NCBI RefSeq assembly: GCF_036226925.1
Contig: NZ_CP109031.1
Location: 3,286,001 to 3,350,000, forward strand
Origin: Streptomyces sp. NBC_00659
GTDB taxonomy: Bacteria > Actinomycetota > Actinomycetes > Streptomycetales > Streptomycetaceae
Length of the DNA stretch: 64,000 nucleotides
Reading direction: 5' to 3'
Part shown: piece after piece, positions 25,949-37,062 of the stretch
Layout of the letters: every line of letters begins with the position of its first letter
How positions within the stretch are numbered: position 1 is the first letter of the stretch
Made by a program: the position numbers and the translations under genes
The notes under the pieces: model-generated
What the model saw: the letters and a program-made list of their open reading frames with translations, nothing else
Databases searched by the model: none
What the model was told of the DNA's origin: nothing

Positions 25949-26006
25949 ACTAGACACATCGAACCCGCGACGTCACCGGGAACACACGCGCGAACCGTCA
26001 CCGTCA

Positions 26007-26021
26007 CCGGGCAGAGCCCGG
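26007..26021 (-). terminator. Perfect hairpin downstream of the ImmA-like gene
   Basis: CCGGGC and GCCCGG pair around AGA, 42 bases past the metallopeptidase stop. It may instead be a subterminal hairpin of the TnpB element's left end. Confidence 0.45.
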
Positions 26022-26062
26022 CTCCGCCAGAACGCCACCGCGACGCCGCCACAGGATTCGCT

Positions 26063-26731
26063 TCACTCCCTGTCTGAAGTCCGGAGCACTGCGAAGGAAT
26101 CTCGGTAGCCGAGGGAGGCCTCGATGGCGCGCCCCACCGGGTCGACGGGGGCACTGTCGCCGCGGCTGGTCACCCAGGTACGGAAGACGCTGGCCAGTTG
26201 CAGGCCGAAGGCCTCGGCCTGAGCCTCGTCCGCCTGACGTGATCCGTCGCGGGCGGCGACGGCGCGGGCGACCTCCTGCCGGAACGGCGTCGCCCGGGAT
26301 CCGGAGTCGTGCCAGCCGGACCGGTCCGAGAGGGCCGCCCGTGCGACGGCCCTGGCGCCGTCCACGTGGTGGTCGCGGTGGCCTTCCTTCATGTGCCACA
26401 ACTCGTGCCCCAGGATGACGAGTTGCTGCACCGTCTCGGCGCGCTCCTCGACGACGACGAGGTCGAAGTCGCCGAACTCCATCCACAGACCGGTGACTTC
26501 GATCTCGTCGGGGAAGCGCTCGAAGCGGAGCTGGACCGGACGGCCGCCCCGGCGCCGGCTCATCTCCTCGCAGAGGGCCTGCGCCAGCTCCCTCATGTCG
26601 ACGGGCGTATCGATCCTTCTGCGCAGTACCCGGCCGAGCTCCACCGCGAGCGCCCGCATCTCGGAGCGGGCTCCGCGCGGGCGCAGCGCCGCCACGAACC
26701 TTCCGACGGAGCCGGACGGCTTCGTCGTCAT
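26063..26731 (-). CDS. ImmA/IrrE-family metallo-endopeptidase
   Basis: A 222-residue soluble protein. The zinc motif HELWH (109-113) in ILGHELWHMKEGH, with an acidic stretch DEAQAEAFG downstream as a likely third ligand, marks the ImmA/IrrE peptidase class. These proteins usually cleave a partner repressor. In Streptomyces many stand alone beside HTH genes, but no HTH partner is adjacent here. The ATG is preceded by GAGGGGGCGGAG. Divergent from the malonyl-CoA synthetase gene; a TnpB element lies just downstream. Confidence 0.85.
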   Translation of the reverse strand: MTTKPSGSVGRFVAALRPRGARSEMRALAVELGRVLRRRIDTPVDMRELAQALCEEMSRRRGGRPVQLRFERFPDEIEVTGLWMEFGDFDLVVVEERAETVQQLVILGHELWHMKEGHRDHHVDGARAVARAALSDRSGWHDSGSRATPFRQEVARAVAARDGSRQADEAQAEAFGLQLASVFRTWVTSRGDSAPVDPVGRAIEASLGYRDSFAVLRTSDRE

Positions 26732-27029
26732 CGCTCCGCCCCCTCGCCGTCGGGCGGGACGTCGGGAAAGAGCGACGGGGACTCACTCACCAAAGGTCTC
26801 CCGGCAGTTGACTCGTCAAGTTGTGACGCGAGGCCGACACTACGTGTCCGGGTCCGTCCACGCCACGGTTCCCCGGCGATCGTTCCCGGTTTCGGAACGA
26901 TCCTTACGGCGCCTGCGCGCCCCCTCCACGTCCTCGGCGCGATCGTGCGGCAGGCCACCCGATCCCGGAGCCCGATCGTGTAGGAAGAGCCTGTCCCTCC
27001 CGGTGAAGTCCTCTCGGCAAGGAGTCCTC

Positions 27030-28619
27030 GTGTTCTCCCTCTTCCCGGCCCTGGTGGGCGGTTCGGTCGCGGACCGGTCCGCGCTGCGCTTCGGCGATCG
27101 GTCCCTGACGTACGCGGAACTGGCCGCCTCCGCTCAAGCGCTGGCCGTACGGCTCGACGGTGCCGGGAGGGTCGCCGTCTGGGCGACGCCGACCCTGGAG
27201 ACGGCCGTCGGCGTCGTCGCCGCGCTGCTCGCCGGGGTGCCGGCCGTACCGCTGAACCCGAAGTCCGGGGAGACGGAGCTCGGCCACATCGTGGGGGACA
27301 GCGCGCCGTCCCTCGTGCTCGCGGCCCCGGGCGATGTTCTTCCCGCTCCGCTCGGCACGCTGGACCGTATCGACGTCCAGGTGAACGCGGATGCGGAAGC
27401 CGACGCGAAGGCGGACACGGAGGGGGAAACGGGGGCAGCGGCCGGGGTCTCCGGCGGCACGGGATCCCCGGGCTCCGCCACGCCCACCGAACCCACCGCC
27501 CCCGCCACGGCCCCCGGGACCGTCACCGACCCCGCCGCCCCCGCCCTGGTCGTCTACACCTCCGGCACCACCGGGCCGCCCAAGGGCGCGGTCATCCCGC
27601 GCCGGGCGATCGCCGCGACCCTGGACGCCCTGGCCGACGCCTGGCAGTGGACCGGCGACGACGTGCTGGTGCACGGTCTGCCCCTGTTCCATGTGCACGG
27701 GCTGATCATCGGCATCCTGGGCCCGCTGCGGCGCGGCGGGTCCGTACGGCATCTGGGCCGGTTCAGCGCCGAGGGCGTGGCGCGGGAGCTGGACGCCGGG
27801 GCGACCATGGTGTTCGGGGTGCCGACGATGTACCACCGGCTCGCCGAGGCACTCGGCGAGGACCCCGGGCTCTCCGGGGCGCTGGGCCGGGCGCGGCTGC
27901 TGGTGTCGGGCTCCGCGGCGCTGCCCCTGCACGACCACGAGCGGATCAGGGCCGCGACCGGTCGCGGGGTGGTCGAGCGGTACGGCATGACGGAGACCCT
28001 GATGAACACCAGCGTGCGGGCGGACGGGGAGGTCCGCCCCGGCACGGTCGGCGTGCCGCTGCCCGGCGTCGGTCTGCGGCTCGTCGAGGAGGACGGGACG
28101 ACGATCGCCGGGTACGAGGCGGACGGCACCCCGACCGGCGCGTACGACGGTGTGAGCGTCGGCGAGATCCAGGTGCGCGGGCCGAATCTGTTCACCGAGT
28201 ACCTGAACCGGCCCGACGCCACCGCCGCCGCTCACACGGCGGACGGCTGGTTCCGCACGGGCGACATGGCGGTCCTCGACCCCGACGGTTCGGTCCGTAT
28301 CGTCGGCCGCAAGGCCACCGACCTGATCAAGAGCGGCGGCTACAAGATCGGCGCGGGCGAGATCGAGAACGCGCTCCTCGAACACCCGGGGGTGCGCGAG
28401 GCCGCCGTCGCCGGGGAACCGGACGCCGACCTCGGTGAGCGCGTCGCGGCCTGGATCGTCCCGCTCGACCCGCACGCGCCGCCGTCCGCCGACGCGCTCG
28501 CCGACCACGTCGCCCGCCTGCTGGCCCCGCACAAGCGGCCTCGCACCGTGCGTTTCCTGGACGAGCTGCCCCGCAACGACATGGGCAAGATCCTGAAGCG
28601 GGAGCTGCCGCGTGACTGA
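27030..28619 (+). CDS. matB: Malonyl-CoA synthetase-like acyl-CoA ligase
   Basis: A 529-residue ANL-family enzyme that activates a carboxylate with ATP and joins it to CoA. The P-loop YTSGTTGPPKG (176-186), ERYGMTE, the hinge GRKATDLIKSGGYKIG and the catalytic Lys in MGKILKREL are all present. From memory the equivalent S. coelicolor gene is the malonyl-CoA synthetase MatB; the coupled carboxyltransferase supports malonyl-CoA metabolism. The start is a GTG with AAGGAG six bases before it. Residues 119-167 are an Ala/Asp/Thr/Pro-rich insert, a loop not usual for the core fold. The stop overlaps the next start by eight bases. Confidence 0.87.
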   Translation: MFSLFPALVGGSVADRSALRFGDRSLTYAELAASAQALAVRLDGAGRVAVWATPTLETAVGVVAALLAGVPAVPLNPKSGETELGHIVGDSAPSLVLAAPGDVLPAPLGTLDRIDVQVNADAEADAKADTEGETGAAAGVSGGTGSPGSATPTEPTAPATAPGTVTDPAAPALVVYTSGTTGPPKGAVIPRRAIAATLDALADAWQWTGDDVLVHGLPLFHVHGLIIGILGPLRRGGSVRHLGRFSAEGVARELDAGATMVFGVPTMYHRLAEALGEDPGLSGALGRARLLVSGSAALPLHDHERIRAATGRGVVERYGMTETLMNTSVRADGEVRPGTVGVPLPGVGLRLVEEDGTTIAGYEADGTPTGAYDGVSVGEIQVRGPNLFTEYLNRPDATAAAHTADGWFRTGDMAVLDPDGSVRIVGRKATDLIKSGGYKIGAGEIENALLEHPGVREAAVAGEPDADLGERVAAWIVPLDPHAPPSADALADHVARLLAPHKRPRTVRFLDELPRNDMGKILKRELPRD

Positions 28620-30003
28620 ACGGATCTCGGCCCGTGAGGCCATCGCCCTGGTCACCGACAGCTTCGCCGAACTCCCCTCCTCCGACGGCGGGTTCCCGCC
28701 CGACGGCCCGCTCTCCTGGGAGGGGTACGGCGAGGCGCGGGCGCGCGCCGCGGACCGCACCGGCGAGGAGGAGTCCGTCGTCTGCGGCACCGCGACCTTC
28801 GGGACGGCGAGTTTCGGCACCACGATCGACGGCAGGGCTCCGCTCGGTCCGGTCACCGCCGTCCTCGTCGCCTTCGAGTTCGGCTTCCTCGGCGGTTCCC
28901 TCGGAGAACGCACCGGGGACCGTCTGGAGGCGGCCTACGACCATGCCCGTACGCACCGGCTGCCCGTCGTCTCGCTCGTCGCCACGGGCGGCAGCCGGAT
29001 GCAGGAGGGCATGCTCGCGCTGACCCAGCTCCAGCGGGTGGCACGGCAGTCGGCGCTCACCAGGGAGGCGGGACTCGCGCAGATCGCGGTCCTGCGGGAC
29101 CCGACGACGGGCGGCGGCTGGGCCACGCTCGGCGCGGGCGCCGATGTGACCCTGGCGCTGCCGGGCGCCCAGGTCGCCTTCGCGGGCTCCCGGGTCCGCC
29201 CGCCCGACGCGGACCCGGCCGCGTACACGGCCGAGGCGCAGGTCGCGGCGGGCTCGGTCGACGCCCTGGTACCGAAGGACGGGCTGCGGGAGGCGCTCGC
29301 CCTGTGGCTGGACCTGCTCACCCGGCCCGCCGGCGGGGCGGCGCCCGTCCCGGCCGCGCTGGGCGAGGCGGCCGATCTGCCCGCGACCGGCTGGGACGCG
29401 GTGCGGCGCGCCCGGGCCGCCGAACGGCCGCGCGCCGAAGCCTACTTGGACTCGTACTTCACCCGCCGGGTCGCGATCGGCGGGGACCGCTGCGGCGGCA
29501 CGGACGACGGCGTGCTGTGCGGCTTCGGCCGCGCGTACGACGGGCGGACCGTCGCGTACGCCGCACAGCGCGGGACCCCGACCCGTCCCGCCGGATACCG
29601 CACGGCCGCCCGGCTGGTCCGGATGGCTGGACGGCTCGGCATCCCGGTGCTGACGCTGGTGGACACCCCCGGCGCCGCGAACGACGCGCTCGCCGAGCGG
29701 CAGGGGGCCGGCGCGGCGATCGCGGACCTGTTCGCGGCGGTCGCCACGGCCCGGACTCCCGTCACCACGCTGGTGATCGGCGAGGGCGGTTCGGGCGGTG
29801 CGCTGGCGCTGGCCGCTCCGGGCAACACCTGGGCCACGCCGGACAGTTACTTCTCCGTCATCGCGCCGGAGTCGGCGGCCGCCATCCTCAAGCGGCCCGC
29901 CGACGAGGTCCGGGCCACGGCGGCTCAACTGCGGCTCCGGCCGCAGGATCTGCTGGACCTGGGAGTGATCCGGGGCATCTCGCCGCACCGCACCGGAGGG
30001 TGA
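28612..30003 (+). CDS. Acyl-CoA carboxyltransferase with fused beta- and alpha-like halves
   Basis: A 463-residue crotonase-fold protein. The N-terminal half (SFGTTIDGRAPLGPVTAVLV, GSRMQEGMLALTQLQRVAR, GGGWATLGAGADVTLALPGA) resembles the beta subunit of acetyl-CoA carboxylase carboxyltransferase. The C-terminal half (PVLTLVDTPGAANDALAERQ, GEGGSGGALALAAPGNTW, AAAILKR) resembles the alpha subunit. The zinc-ribbon Cys cluster of AccD is not seen. It likely makes or uses malonyl-CoA together with the preceding synthetase. GTG start within the synthetase's last codons shows translational coupling. Biotin carboxylase genes are not in the window. Confidence 0.85.
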   Translation: MTERISAREAIALVTDSFAELPSSDGGFPPDGPLSWEGYGEARARAADRTGEEESVVCGTATFGTASFGTTIDGRAPLGPVTAVLVAFEFGFLGGSLGERTGDRLEAAYDHARTHRLPVVSLVATGGSRMQEGMLALTQLQRVARQSALTREAGLAQIAVLRDPTTGGGWATLGAGADVTLALPGAQVAFAGSRVRPPDADPAAYTAEAQVAAGSVDALVPKDGLREALALWLDLLTRPAGGAAPVPAALGEAADLPATGWDAVRRARAAERPRAEAYLDSYFTRRVAIGGDRCGGTDDGVLCGFGRAYDGRTVAYAAQRGTPTRPAGYRTAARLVRMAGRLGIPVLTLVDTPGAANDALAERQGAGAAIADLFAAVATARTPVTTLVIGEGGSGGALALAAPGNTWATPDSYFSVIAPESAAAILKRPADEVRATAAQLRLRPQDLLDLGVIRGISPHRTGG

Positions 30004-30010
30004 ACGGACG

Positions 30011-30151
30011 ACGGCCGTCGGTTCCTCCCTCCCAAGAGGGACCGACGGCCGTCCGCTCGGTGGGCCACCAGCGCGGTGGCCGCCCTGATCGGGCGTTCGC
30101 GGGGACGTGGGCCGGGCGGCGGGCTCTCCCCCGGGGAGCCCGCCGCCCGGC
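30011..30151. terminator. Three hairpins between converging genes
   Basis: There is a perfect 12-base stem ACGGCCGTCGGT (30011-30022 with 30041-30052). A 7-base stem GGCCACC/GGTGGCC spans 30063-30081. A perfect 16-base stem GCCGGGCGGCGGGCTC spans 30111-30126 with 30136-30151. They separate the carboxyltransferase and the protease, which point at each other, and can stop both transcripts. Confidence 0.85.
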
Positions 30152-30157
30152 GGCCGG

Positions 30158-33100
30158 TCACCGGACGCCCACCGCCCGGATGGTCTCCTGGCCGACCGTG
30201 CCGCCCCGGTCGTCGCGGGCGGAGGCCCGCAGCGACACGAACCCGGCGCCGCGCGGCACGTTCAGCGTGCCCTGCCAGCGGGCCTTGCCGCCGCCGGTGA
30301 GCGGGACCGTCTTCCAGGTCGTCCCGTCGTCGTAGGAGACCTCCAGCTTTCCGCCCCCGATGGTGCCGGTGCCGGGCGCGCCCTTCACGTACTCGGCGTA
30401 GACGCTCACCGGGACCCGGCCGCCGCGCACGTCACCCGCGAGGTCCGTGTCGATGTCGTAGCCGAGGTTGATGAGCGGGAGGAACGTGTAGTGGTCCTCG
30501 GGGGTGGCCGCCGAGCGGACGGTCCACTCGGTGTGGCCCTTCGTGGAGAGCTTCCAGCGCTCCGGGTCGAGGGTGGTGTCCGTGACGACCTTGTAGGTGT
30601 GCTCGTCGGCGGGCGCGTCCCAGACGTATCCGGCGGAGCTCTTCCCCTGGTCGACCAGGACACCGTCCTGATAGACCTCGGTGAACTGCGTCATCCCGGT
30701 GTCCTCGCTCCACACGTCGCCGAAGCCGGTGTGGTCGGGACCGGAGTCGCCCCAGCCGGGTGTGTTGAACCGGATGTCGTTGCCCGCGCGCTGCTGGCCC
30801 CAGCCCAGTCCGGTGCCGAGCCAGGGGTGCCGGACGGGCTTGAACCAGTTCAGGGTCTCGTGGCTGCCGCCCCGGTAGGGGACCAGGCCGCTGCGCTCCT
30901 CCAGCGCTCCGTCCCCGACGTACGAGGACTCCGTCCAGGTCTGTCCGGGGCCGGTGGAGACGTAGTCGGTCCGCTCGGCCGGGTAGTCGATCCGCTCCTG
31001 GAAGCCGAGGCCGATGGGGAAGGGGTCGGCGATCGACCAGCGGAACTCGCTGCCCGGGACGGGCTTCGCGGCGTGGAACCTGGCGTCCAGCACGGCCAGT
31101 TCACCGCGCTTGGGTTCGTAGGTGAGACTCCGGTCCGGCACGGCGTTCCTGTAGCCGTGCGAAAGGTCGTACACGTAGGGCGTGTTGCGCGTGCCGGTCA
31201 TGTCGACGGTCCGGGTCGCGCGCAGTCGTGCCGCGTCCGCCGCGTTGACGGTGGCGATCTGCAGCGGCCGGTTCTCGTTGTCGTCCGTGCCGAACCAGGC
31301 GTTGAGGCGTCCCGCCTTGTCGTCGGTGACGAACAGGGCCTTGGCTCCCGCGTCCTGGGCCGCCTGGGCGAGCGCGGACGGGTCGGCGCCGTCGGTGAGC
31401 CGGGCGAGGACGGCCTTGCCGCTCACCCCGGTGAACGGCCCGTCCCCGACGTCGGCCAGCGGCAGCCTGCTGCGGCCCTCGATCAGGGTGCCGCCCGGCT
31501 GGGCGACGGCCTCCTTGACGCCCGCGACCTCGAGGAGCGGCTTCCCGAGCCGCCACACGGTCCGGTAGTCGAAGGTGCCCTCGGTGACCTTCGGGGTCGG
31601 CGCGGCGAAGATGCTGTCGTACTTGACGGGTACCTGGATCGCGTCGAACAGGTCGGAGCCGCCGCCGTTGCGGTCGTACTCCATGAGGAGCTGCCGGGTC
31701 TCGGTGCGCCGGTCGACCTTCGCGCTGATCTCCCGCAACGTCCGCCCGTCCAGGGTGACTTCGCGGTCCTGGTCGAGAGTGATCTGGGGTGCGGCGAGGA
31801 AGCCGACGCCGAGAGAGTCGGCGCCGTGGCTGCCGCGTACGTCGAGGAAGGACGTGAGGCTGTACGTGCCGGGCCTCAGCCGCAGTTCCAGGGTGCCGGA
31901 GTCTCCGACGGAGGCGGAGTACGCGTCGACGTCCTGCGCCAGCTGCTGCACCGCGAGATAGGCAGCCGTCGGGGCGCCGTCCCGGTCCTTCACGTGGACG
32001 GTGAGCGTGTACCGCTCCTCCTCCTTGACCAGCCCGAACGCGGTGTGTGCGACGGGCGTGCCGTCCACCGACGCCACGATCCGCCCCGAGGTCTCGCCCA
32101 CCGGCGCCTTCGAGCCGTCGCCGGTGACCGTGGTGGACGCGGTGCCGTGCGCGGGCACCGTGAGCGTGGTGTCGGCGAGGGTGGCGACACCCTCGCCGGC
32201 CCCCTCCGCGGCGAGCGTCAACCGCACCGCCGCGTCGGAGGAGTTGGTGTAGGTGAGCGTCCGGGTGACCGGCTTGTCGTCCTCGTAGGGCCAGCTGTAG
32301 AAGCCGAGGTCGGCGCTGCCGGTGGCGGTGATCTTCGCGTCGACCGCGTCCGGGACGCTCACCCGGCCGGAGCCCAACTGGTAGGCAGAGGCGTCGAGTT
32401 GCTTCGACGTCGACATCAGCGCGTCCTTGAGCCGGGCGCCGGTCCAGTCGGGGTGTTCCTGGGCGAGCAGCACGGCCACGCCGGCGACGTGCGGTGTCGC
32501 CATCGACGTACCGCTCATGGAGGTGTAGTAGCCGCTGCCGCTCACGAGCTGGGAGCGGGCGGCGAGGATGCCGACGCCGGGTGCGGAGAGGTCGGGCTTG
32601 AGCGCGTTGTCGCCGTAGCGGGGCCCGGCGCTGGTGAAGTAGGCGGCGTCATCGTTGGAGTCCACCGCGCCGACGGTCAGGGCGGAGTCGGCGGCGCCGG
32701 GCGAGCCGATGGAGGAGCGGGCGCCGGTGTTGCCGGCCGCGATGACGAAGAGGGCGCCGGTCTCCTCGGAGAGGGTGTCGACGGCTGCGGCCATGGGGTC
32801 GGTGCCGTCGCTGGGCTCGGTCGAGCCGAGGCTCATCGAGATCACTTTGGCGTGCACGTCGCGCGCGGCCCACTCCATGCCGGCGATGATCTGCGACTCG
32901 CTGCCCGAACCCTGGTCGCTGAGCACCTTGCCGACGGCGAGCGTGGCCTCGGGCGCGACGCCCTGCTCCTTGCCGTCGGATGCGGCGCCGGTGCCGCCCA
33001 CGGTGGAGGTGACGTGCGTGCCGTGCCCGTTGCGGTCGGCGACCTCCTGCCCGTCGATGAAGCTCTTGGTCTGCGAGACCCGGCCCGCCAGGTCGGGGTG

Positions 33101-33799
33101 GCTCGTGTCGACGCCGGTGTCGAGGACGGCGACGGTCACGCCCTTGCCGGTGAGCCCGGCCTCCCAGGCCTTCGGGGTGCCGATCTGCGCGTTGCTCCCG
33201 GCCATGTCGGCCTCGACCCGCCCGTCGAGCCAGACTTTGCCGATCCCCGCCTGACGGGTCATCGCCTTCCAGAAGGTCCGGCCCTTGTCCGCGTCGACGG
33301 CCGCGCCGCGGATGCTCGGCAGCGAGCGGGTCCGCTCGGCCCCGCCCGGGACCGTGGTCCGCGCCTTCGGGTCGTACGTCACGATCAGCGGCAGTTCGCC
33401 CGTCTGCCGGTCGGTGAGCCCCTGCCGTATCAGCTCGCTCACGTCGAACAGCCGCCGGTCGAGGGTGCCGGCCCGCAGATACGGCAGCGCCTCGTCCGGT
33501 ACGACGGTGACGGCGCCGTCGGCGACCTGGGTGCGCACGGCCCCGTCGGCCCCGCGGGGGCGTACGACGGAGACGGTCTTCTTTCCGCCGCCGACGTCGG
33601 TGACGGTCACCTTGTCGCCGGTCACGAGGGTGACGGTGTGCGCGGCACCGGCGGCACTCGCCTTCGCCGGGGCGCCGGTGGTCCCGGGGTCCGCGGTGTC
33701 CGCGGCGGCGAGGGCGCCGGCCTGCCCCGTGGGCAACAGGGCGAGCACGAGCCCGGCCGACAGCAGCGCCGCCGGACGTATCAGTGGTCCTCTGGTCAT
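30158..33799 (-). CDS. Large secreted subtilisin-family (S8) serine protease
   Basis: A 1213-residue exported protease. The signal is hydrophobic (ALLSAGLVLALLPTGQAGAL). The S8 triad is intact: Asp in VAVLDTGVDTSHPDL (about 227), His in NGHGTHV (about 260) and Ser in SGTSMATPHVAGV (about 430). The prodomain lies before residue 210. The 700 residues after the catalytic part are beta-rich, with a PA-like piece (DAGAKALFVTDDKAG), and end with a jelly-roll-like region. Total length fits the large Streptomyces S8 group. It probably digests extracellular protein. The ATG has GAGAGGCC upstream. I see no cell-wall anchor motif. Confidence 0.93.
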   Translation of the reverse strand: MTRGPLIRPAALLSAGLVLALLPTGQAGALAAADTADPGTTGAPAKASAAGAAHTVTLVTGDKVTVTDVGGGKKTVSVVRPRGADGAVRTQVADGAVTVVPDEALPYLRAGTLDRRLFDVSELIRQGLTDRQTGELPLIVTYDPKARTTVPGGAERTRSLPSIRGAAVDADKGRTFWKAMTRQAGIGKVWLDGRVEADMAGSNAQIGTPKAWEAGLTGKGVTVAVLDTGVDTSHPDLAGRVSQTKSFIDGQEVADRNGHGTHVTSTVGGTGAASDGKEQGVAPEATLAVGKVLSDQGSGSESQIIAGMEWAARDVHAKVISMSLGSTEPSDGTDPMAAAVDTLSEETGALFVIAAGNTGARSSIGSPGAADSALTVGAVDSNDDAAYFTSAGPRYGDNALKPDLSAPGVGILAARSQLVSGSGYYTSMSGTSMATPHVAGVAVLLAQEHPDWTGARLKDALMSTSKQLDASAYQLGSGRVSVPDAVDAKITATGSADLGFYSWPYEDDKPVTRTLTYTNSSDAAVRLTLAAEGAGEGVATLADTTLTVPAHGTASTTVTGDGSKAPVGETSGRIVASVDGTPVAHTAFGLVKEEERYTLTVHVKDRDGAPTAAYLAVQQLAQDVDAYSASVGDSGTLELRLRPGTYSLTSFLDVRGSHGADSLGVGFLAAPQITLDQDREVTLDGRTLREISAKVDRRTETRQLLMEYDRNGGGSDLFDAIQVPVKYDSIFAAPTPKVTEGTFDYRTVWRLGKPLLEVAGVKEAVAQPGGTLIEGRSRLPLADVGDGPFTGVSGKAVLARLTDGADPSALAQAAQDAGAKALFVTDDKAGRLNAWFGTDDNENRPLQIATVNAADAARLRATRTVDMTGTRNTPYVYDLSHGYRNAVPDRSLTYEPKRGELAVLDARFHAAKPVPGSEFRWSIADPFPIGLGFQERIDYPAERTDYVSTGPGQTWTESSYVGDGALEERSGLVPYRGGSHETLNWFKPVRHPWLGTGLGWGQQRAGNDIRFNTPGWGDSGPDHTGFGDVWSEDTGMTQFTEVYQDGVLVDQGKSSAGYVWDAPADEHTYKVVTDTTLDPERWKLSTKGHTEWTVRSAATPEDHYTFLPLINLGYDIDTDLAGDVRGGRVPVSVYAEYVKGAPGTGTIGGGKLEVSYDDGTTWKTVPLTGGGKARWQGTLNVPRGAGFVSLRASARDDRGGTVGQETIRAVGVR

Positions 33800-34182
33800 T
33801 CATGGCCTCTCTTCGTCGGCCGTGCGCGCGCCGGGCAGGGGGTGGCGCCCGGTGCTTGCGAAGAGTGTCGGGGGGCTCGTGCCGCGAAGGCGCCGACGAA
33901 GCCTGGCGGGAAGGCGCCCTGGCGGCTTCCCGCCAGGACATGCCGGTAGGAGCCGCAGAAACCGGGACAGCCCCCAAGTGGCGAGGCCGAGTTCGGCGAT
34001 CGAGTGGGGCGGTCCCGGGGATCGGGTCGGGGGCCGGGTCCGGGGAACGAGTCGGACCACCCGTCCGGCGGCACCTCGCCCGGCCGTCCAAAAGGGGCGC
34101 CGCCCTCCCCACGCCCGCAGGATGCGAGAGAGGACCGCCGCCCGGCGGAGCCCCACGGTCTGCGCTCTCGGGAGGACCTGCC
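33800..34182. other. Divergent promoter region, S8 protease / mbl
   Basis: About 380 bases with no supported gene. It should carry outward promoters for the protease (left) and Mbl (right). I could not identify convincing -35/-10 pairs. Confidence 0.4.
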
Positions 34183-35220
34183 ATGACCGCCAGTCTGGAG
34201 CAGCTGCGCCGCTGTCACTTCGCCGTCGACCTGGGCGCCTCGCGGACCCGTGTCTGGGTGCGGGGCGTGGGCCTGGTCGTCGATCAGCCGAGCGTCGCGG
34301 CGATCAACACGAAGACGGGCGCGCTGATCGCGGTCGGGGAGTTCGCGGAGCGCATGACGGGCCGTACGCCCGACTACATCCGGGTGGTGCGCCCGGTGTC
34401 CGGCGGCACCGTCGTCGACATCGACATGGCCCAGCGGATGCTGCGCAATCTGCTCGGCGACAAGGTCCGGCGCACCCTGCGCCGCAAGCCCCGGCTGCGG
34501 GCCGCGGCCTGCACGCCGCACGACGCGGACCCGCTGGCGCAGCGCGCCACGATCGAGACGCTGGTCGGGCTGGGGGCGCGGCGGGTCGAGCTCGTCGACA
34601 CGCTGATCGCCGCGGCGGTCGGCTGCGGGCTGCCCGTCGAGCGGCCCGAAGCCACCATGATCATGGTCTGCGGGGCCGCCGCGACCCAGCTCGCCGTGCT
34701 GTCGCTGGGTTCGATCGTCACCGCCGAACGCATCCCGGTCGGCGGTGAGGCCGTGGACCACGCGATCGTCCAGCACCTGCGCCACCAGCACGAGCTGATG
34801 CTGCCGAGTCAGGCCGTACGGCCCCTTCAGCTCGCCCTCTCCGGGAACGGGCTGACCCCGCACGGACCGGCCCTGACCGAGATCCACGGGCGGGACGTGG
34901 CGACCGGGCTGGCGCGTTCCGTGAAGGTCGACACCGCCGCCGTACGCCTGGCGATCGAGACACCGCTGACCGCCGTGCTGGACGGTGTCGGCAAGGTGCT
35001 GCGGTCCTGCCCGCCCGATCTGGTGGCCGATGTCGCCGACCGCGGGATCATGATGGTCGGCGGCAGCGCGCTGCTCCCCGGGCTCGACCAGATGCTCCGG
35101 CAGGCGACCGGTGTACCCGTCCACATCGCCGAGCGGCCCGACGTCTGTGCCGTCCAGGGGCTCGGCTACATGCTGGAGGGCAAGATCGAGCCGATGGTCC
35201 TGAACCCGCTGGCGAACTGA
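34183..35220 (+). CDS. mbl: MreB-like actin homologue (Mbl type)
   Basis: A 345-residue MreB/Mbl family protein. The phosphate-1 loop is VDLGASRTRVW and the phosphate-2 or adenosine region is visible at IMMVGGSALLPGLDQ. The consensus DLGTANT of true MreB is altered to DLGASRT, and several other MreB motifs are diverged, which fits the Streptomyces Mbl that helps build spore walls rather than rod shape. The ATG at 34183 has GGAGGAC upstream. No mreC/mreD genes lie here. A GAF/histidine-kinase-like gene follows after 24 bases and may be co-transcribed. Confidence 0.88.
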   Translation: MTASLEQLRRCHFAVDLGASRTRVWVRGVGLVVDQPSVAAINTKTGALIAVGEFAERMTGRTPDYIRVVRPVSGGTVVDIDMAQRMLRNLLGDKVRRTLRRKPRLRAAACTPHDADPLAQRATIETLVGLGARRVELVDTLIAAAVGCGLPVERPEATMIMVCGAAATQLAVLSLGSIVTAERIPVGGEAVDHAIVQHLRHQHELMLPSQAVRPLQLALSGNGLTPHGPALTEIHGRDVATGLARSVKVDTAAVRLAIETPLTAVLDGVGKVLRSCPPDLVADVADRGIMMVGGSALLPGLDQMLRQATGVPVHIAERPDVCAVQGLGYMLEGKIEPMVLNPLAN

Positions 35221-36930
<1,710 letters not shown>

Positions 36931-36969
36931 CGGCCCTCCACAGGTCAACCGAGCGCACAGCCGGATCAC

Positions 36970-36998
36970 TTGACGTCGCTTCAGACCCTCCGTAGCCT
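36970..36998 (+). promoter_or_regulatory. Promoter candidate of the SDR gene
   Basis: TTGACG (36970-36975) and TAGCCT (36993-36998) are separated by 17 bases, 64 bases before the start codon. It matches the vegetative sigma consensus well. Confidence 0.55.
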
Positions 36999-37062
36999 CC
37001 CGATCAGTATCTGTACATGACCGAGATTCACATCCAGGAATACCGGGACGGGGTGGGCGGAC

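Larger units (their letters stand above)
24655..25970 (-). mobile_element. Solo TnpB element (IS200/IS605, IS1341-like)
   Basis: The element reads leftward and carries only tnpB, no tnpA. Its right end is visible: past the tnpB stop the minus strand has a hairpin (GGCGAGG pairing CCTCACC, plus 24665-24684) followed by AGCATGTCAA ending at 24655, the typical end of such elements. The left end is not resolved; the limit given near 25970 is approximate. It lies between the MerR-PP2C gene and an ImmA-like gene, interrupting neither. Confidence 0.7.

Noticed and set aside
26063..26731. Toxin-antitoxin pair with the ImmA-like peptidase
   Set aside because: No HTH or small partner gene is adjacent. 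The TnpB gene on the same strand is a mobile element, not a partner.
30107..33949. A 1280-residue plus-strand open frame
   Set aside because: Antisense to the S8 protease, whose triad and signal peptide are clear. Shadow frame.
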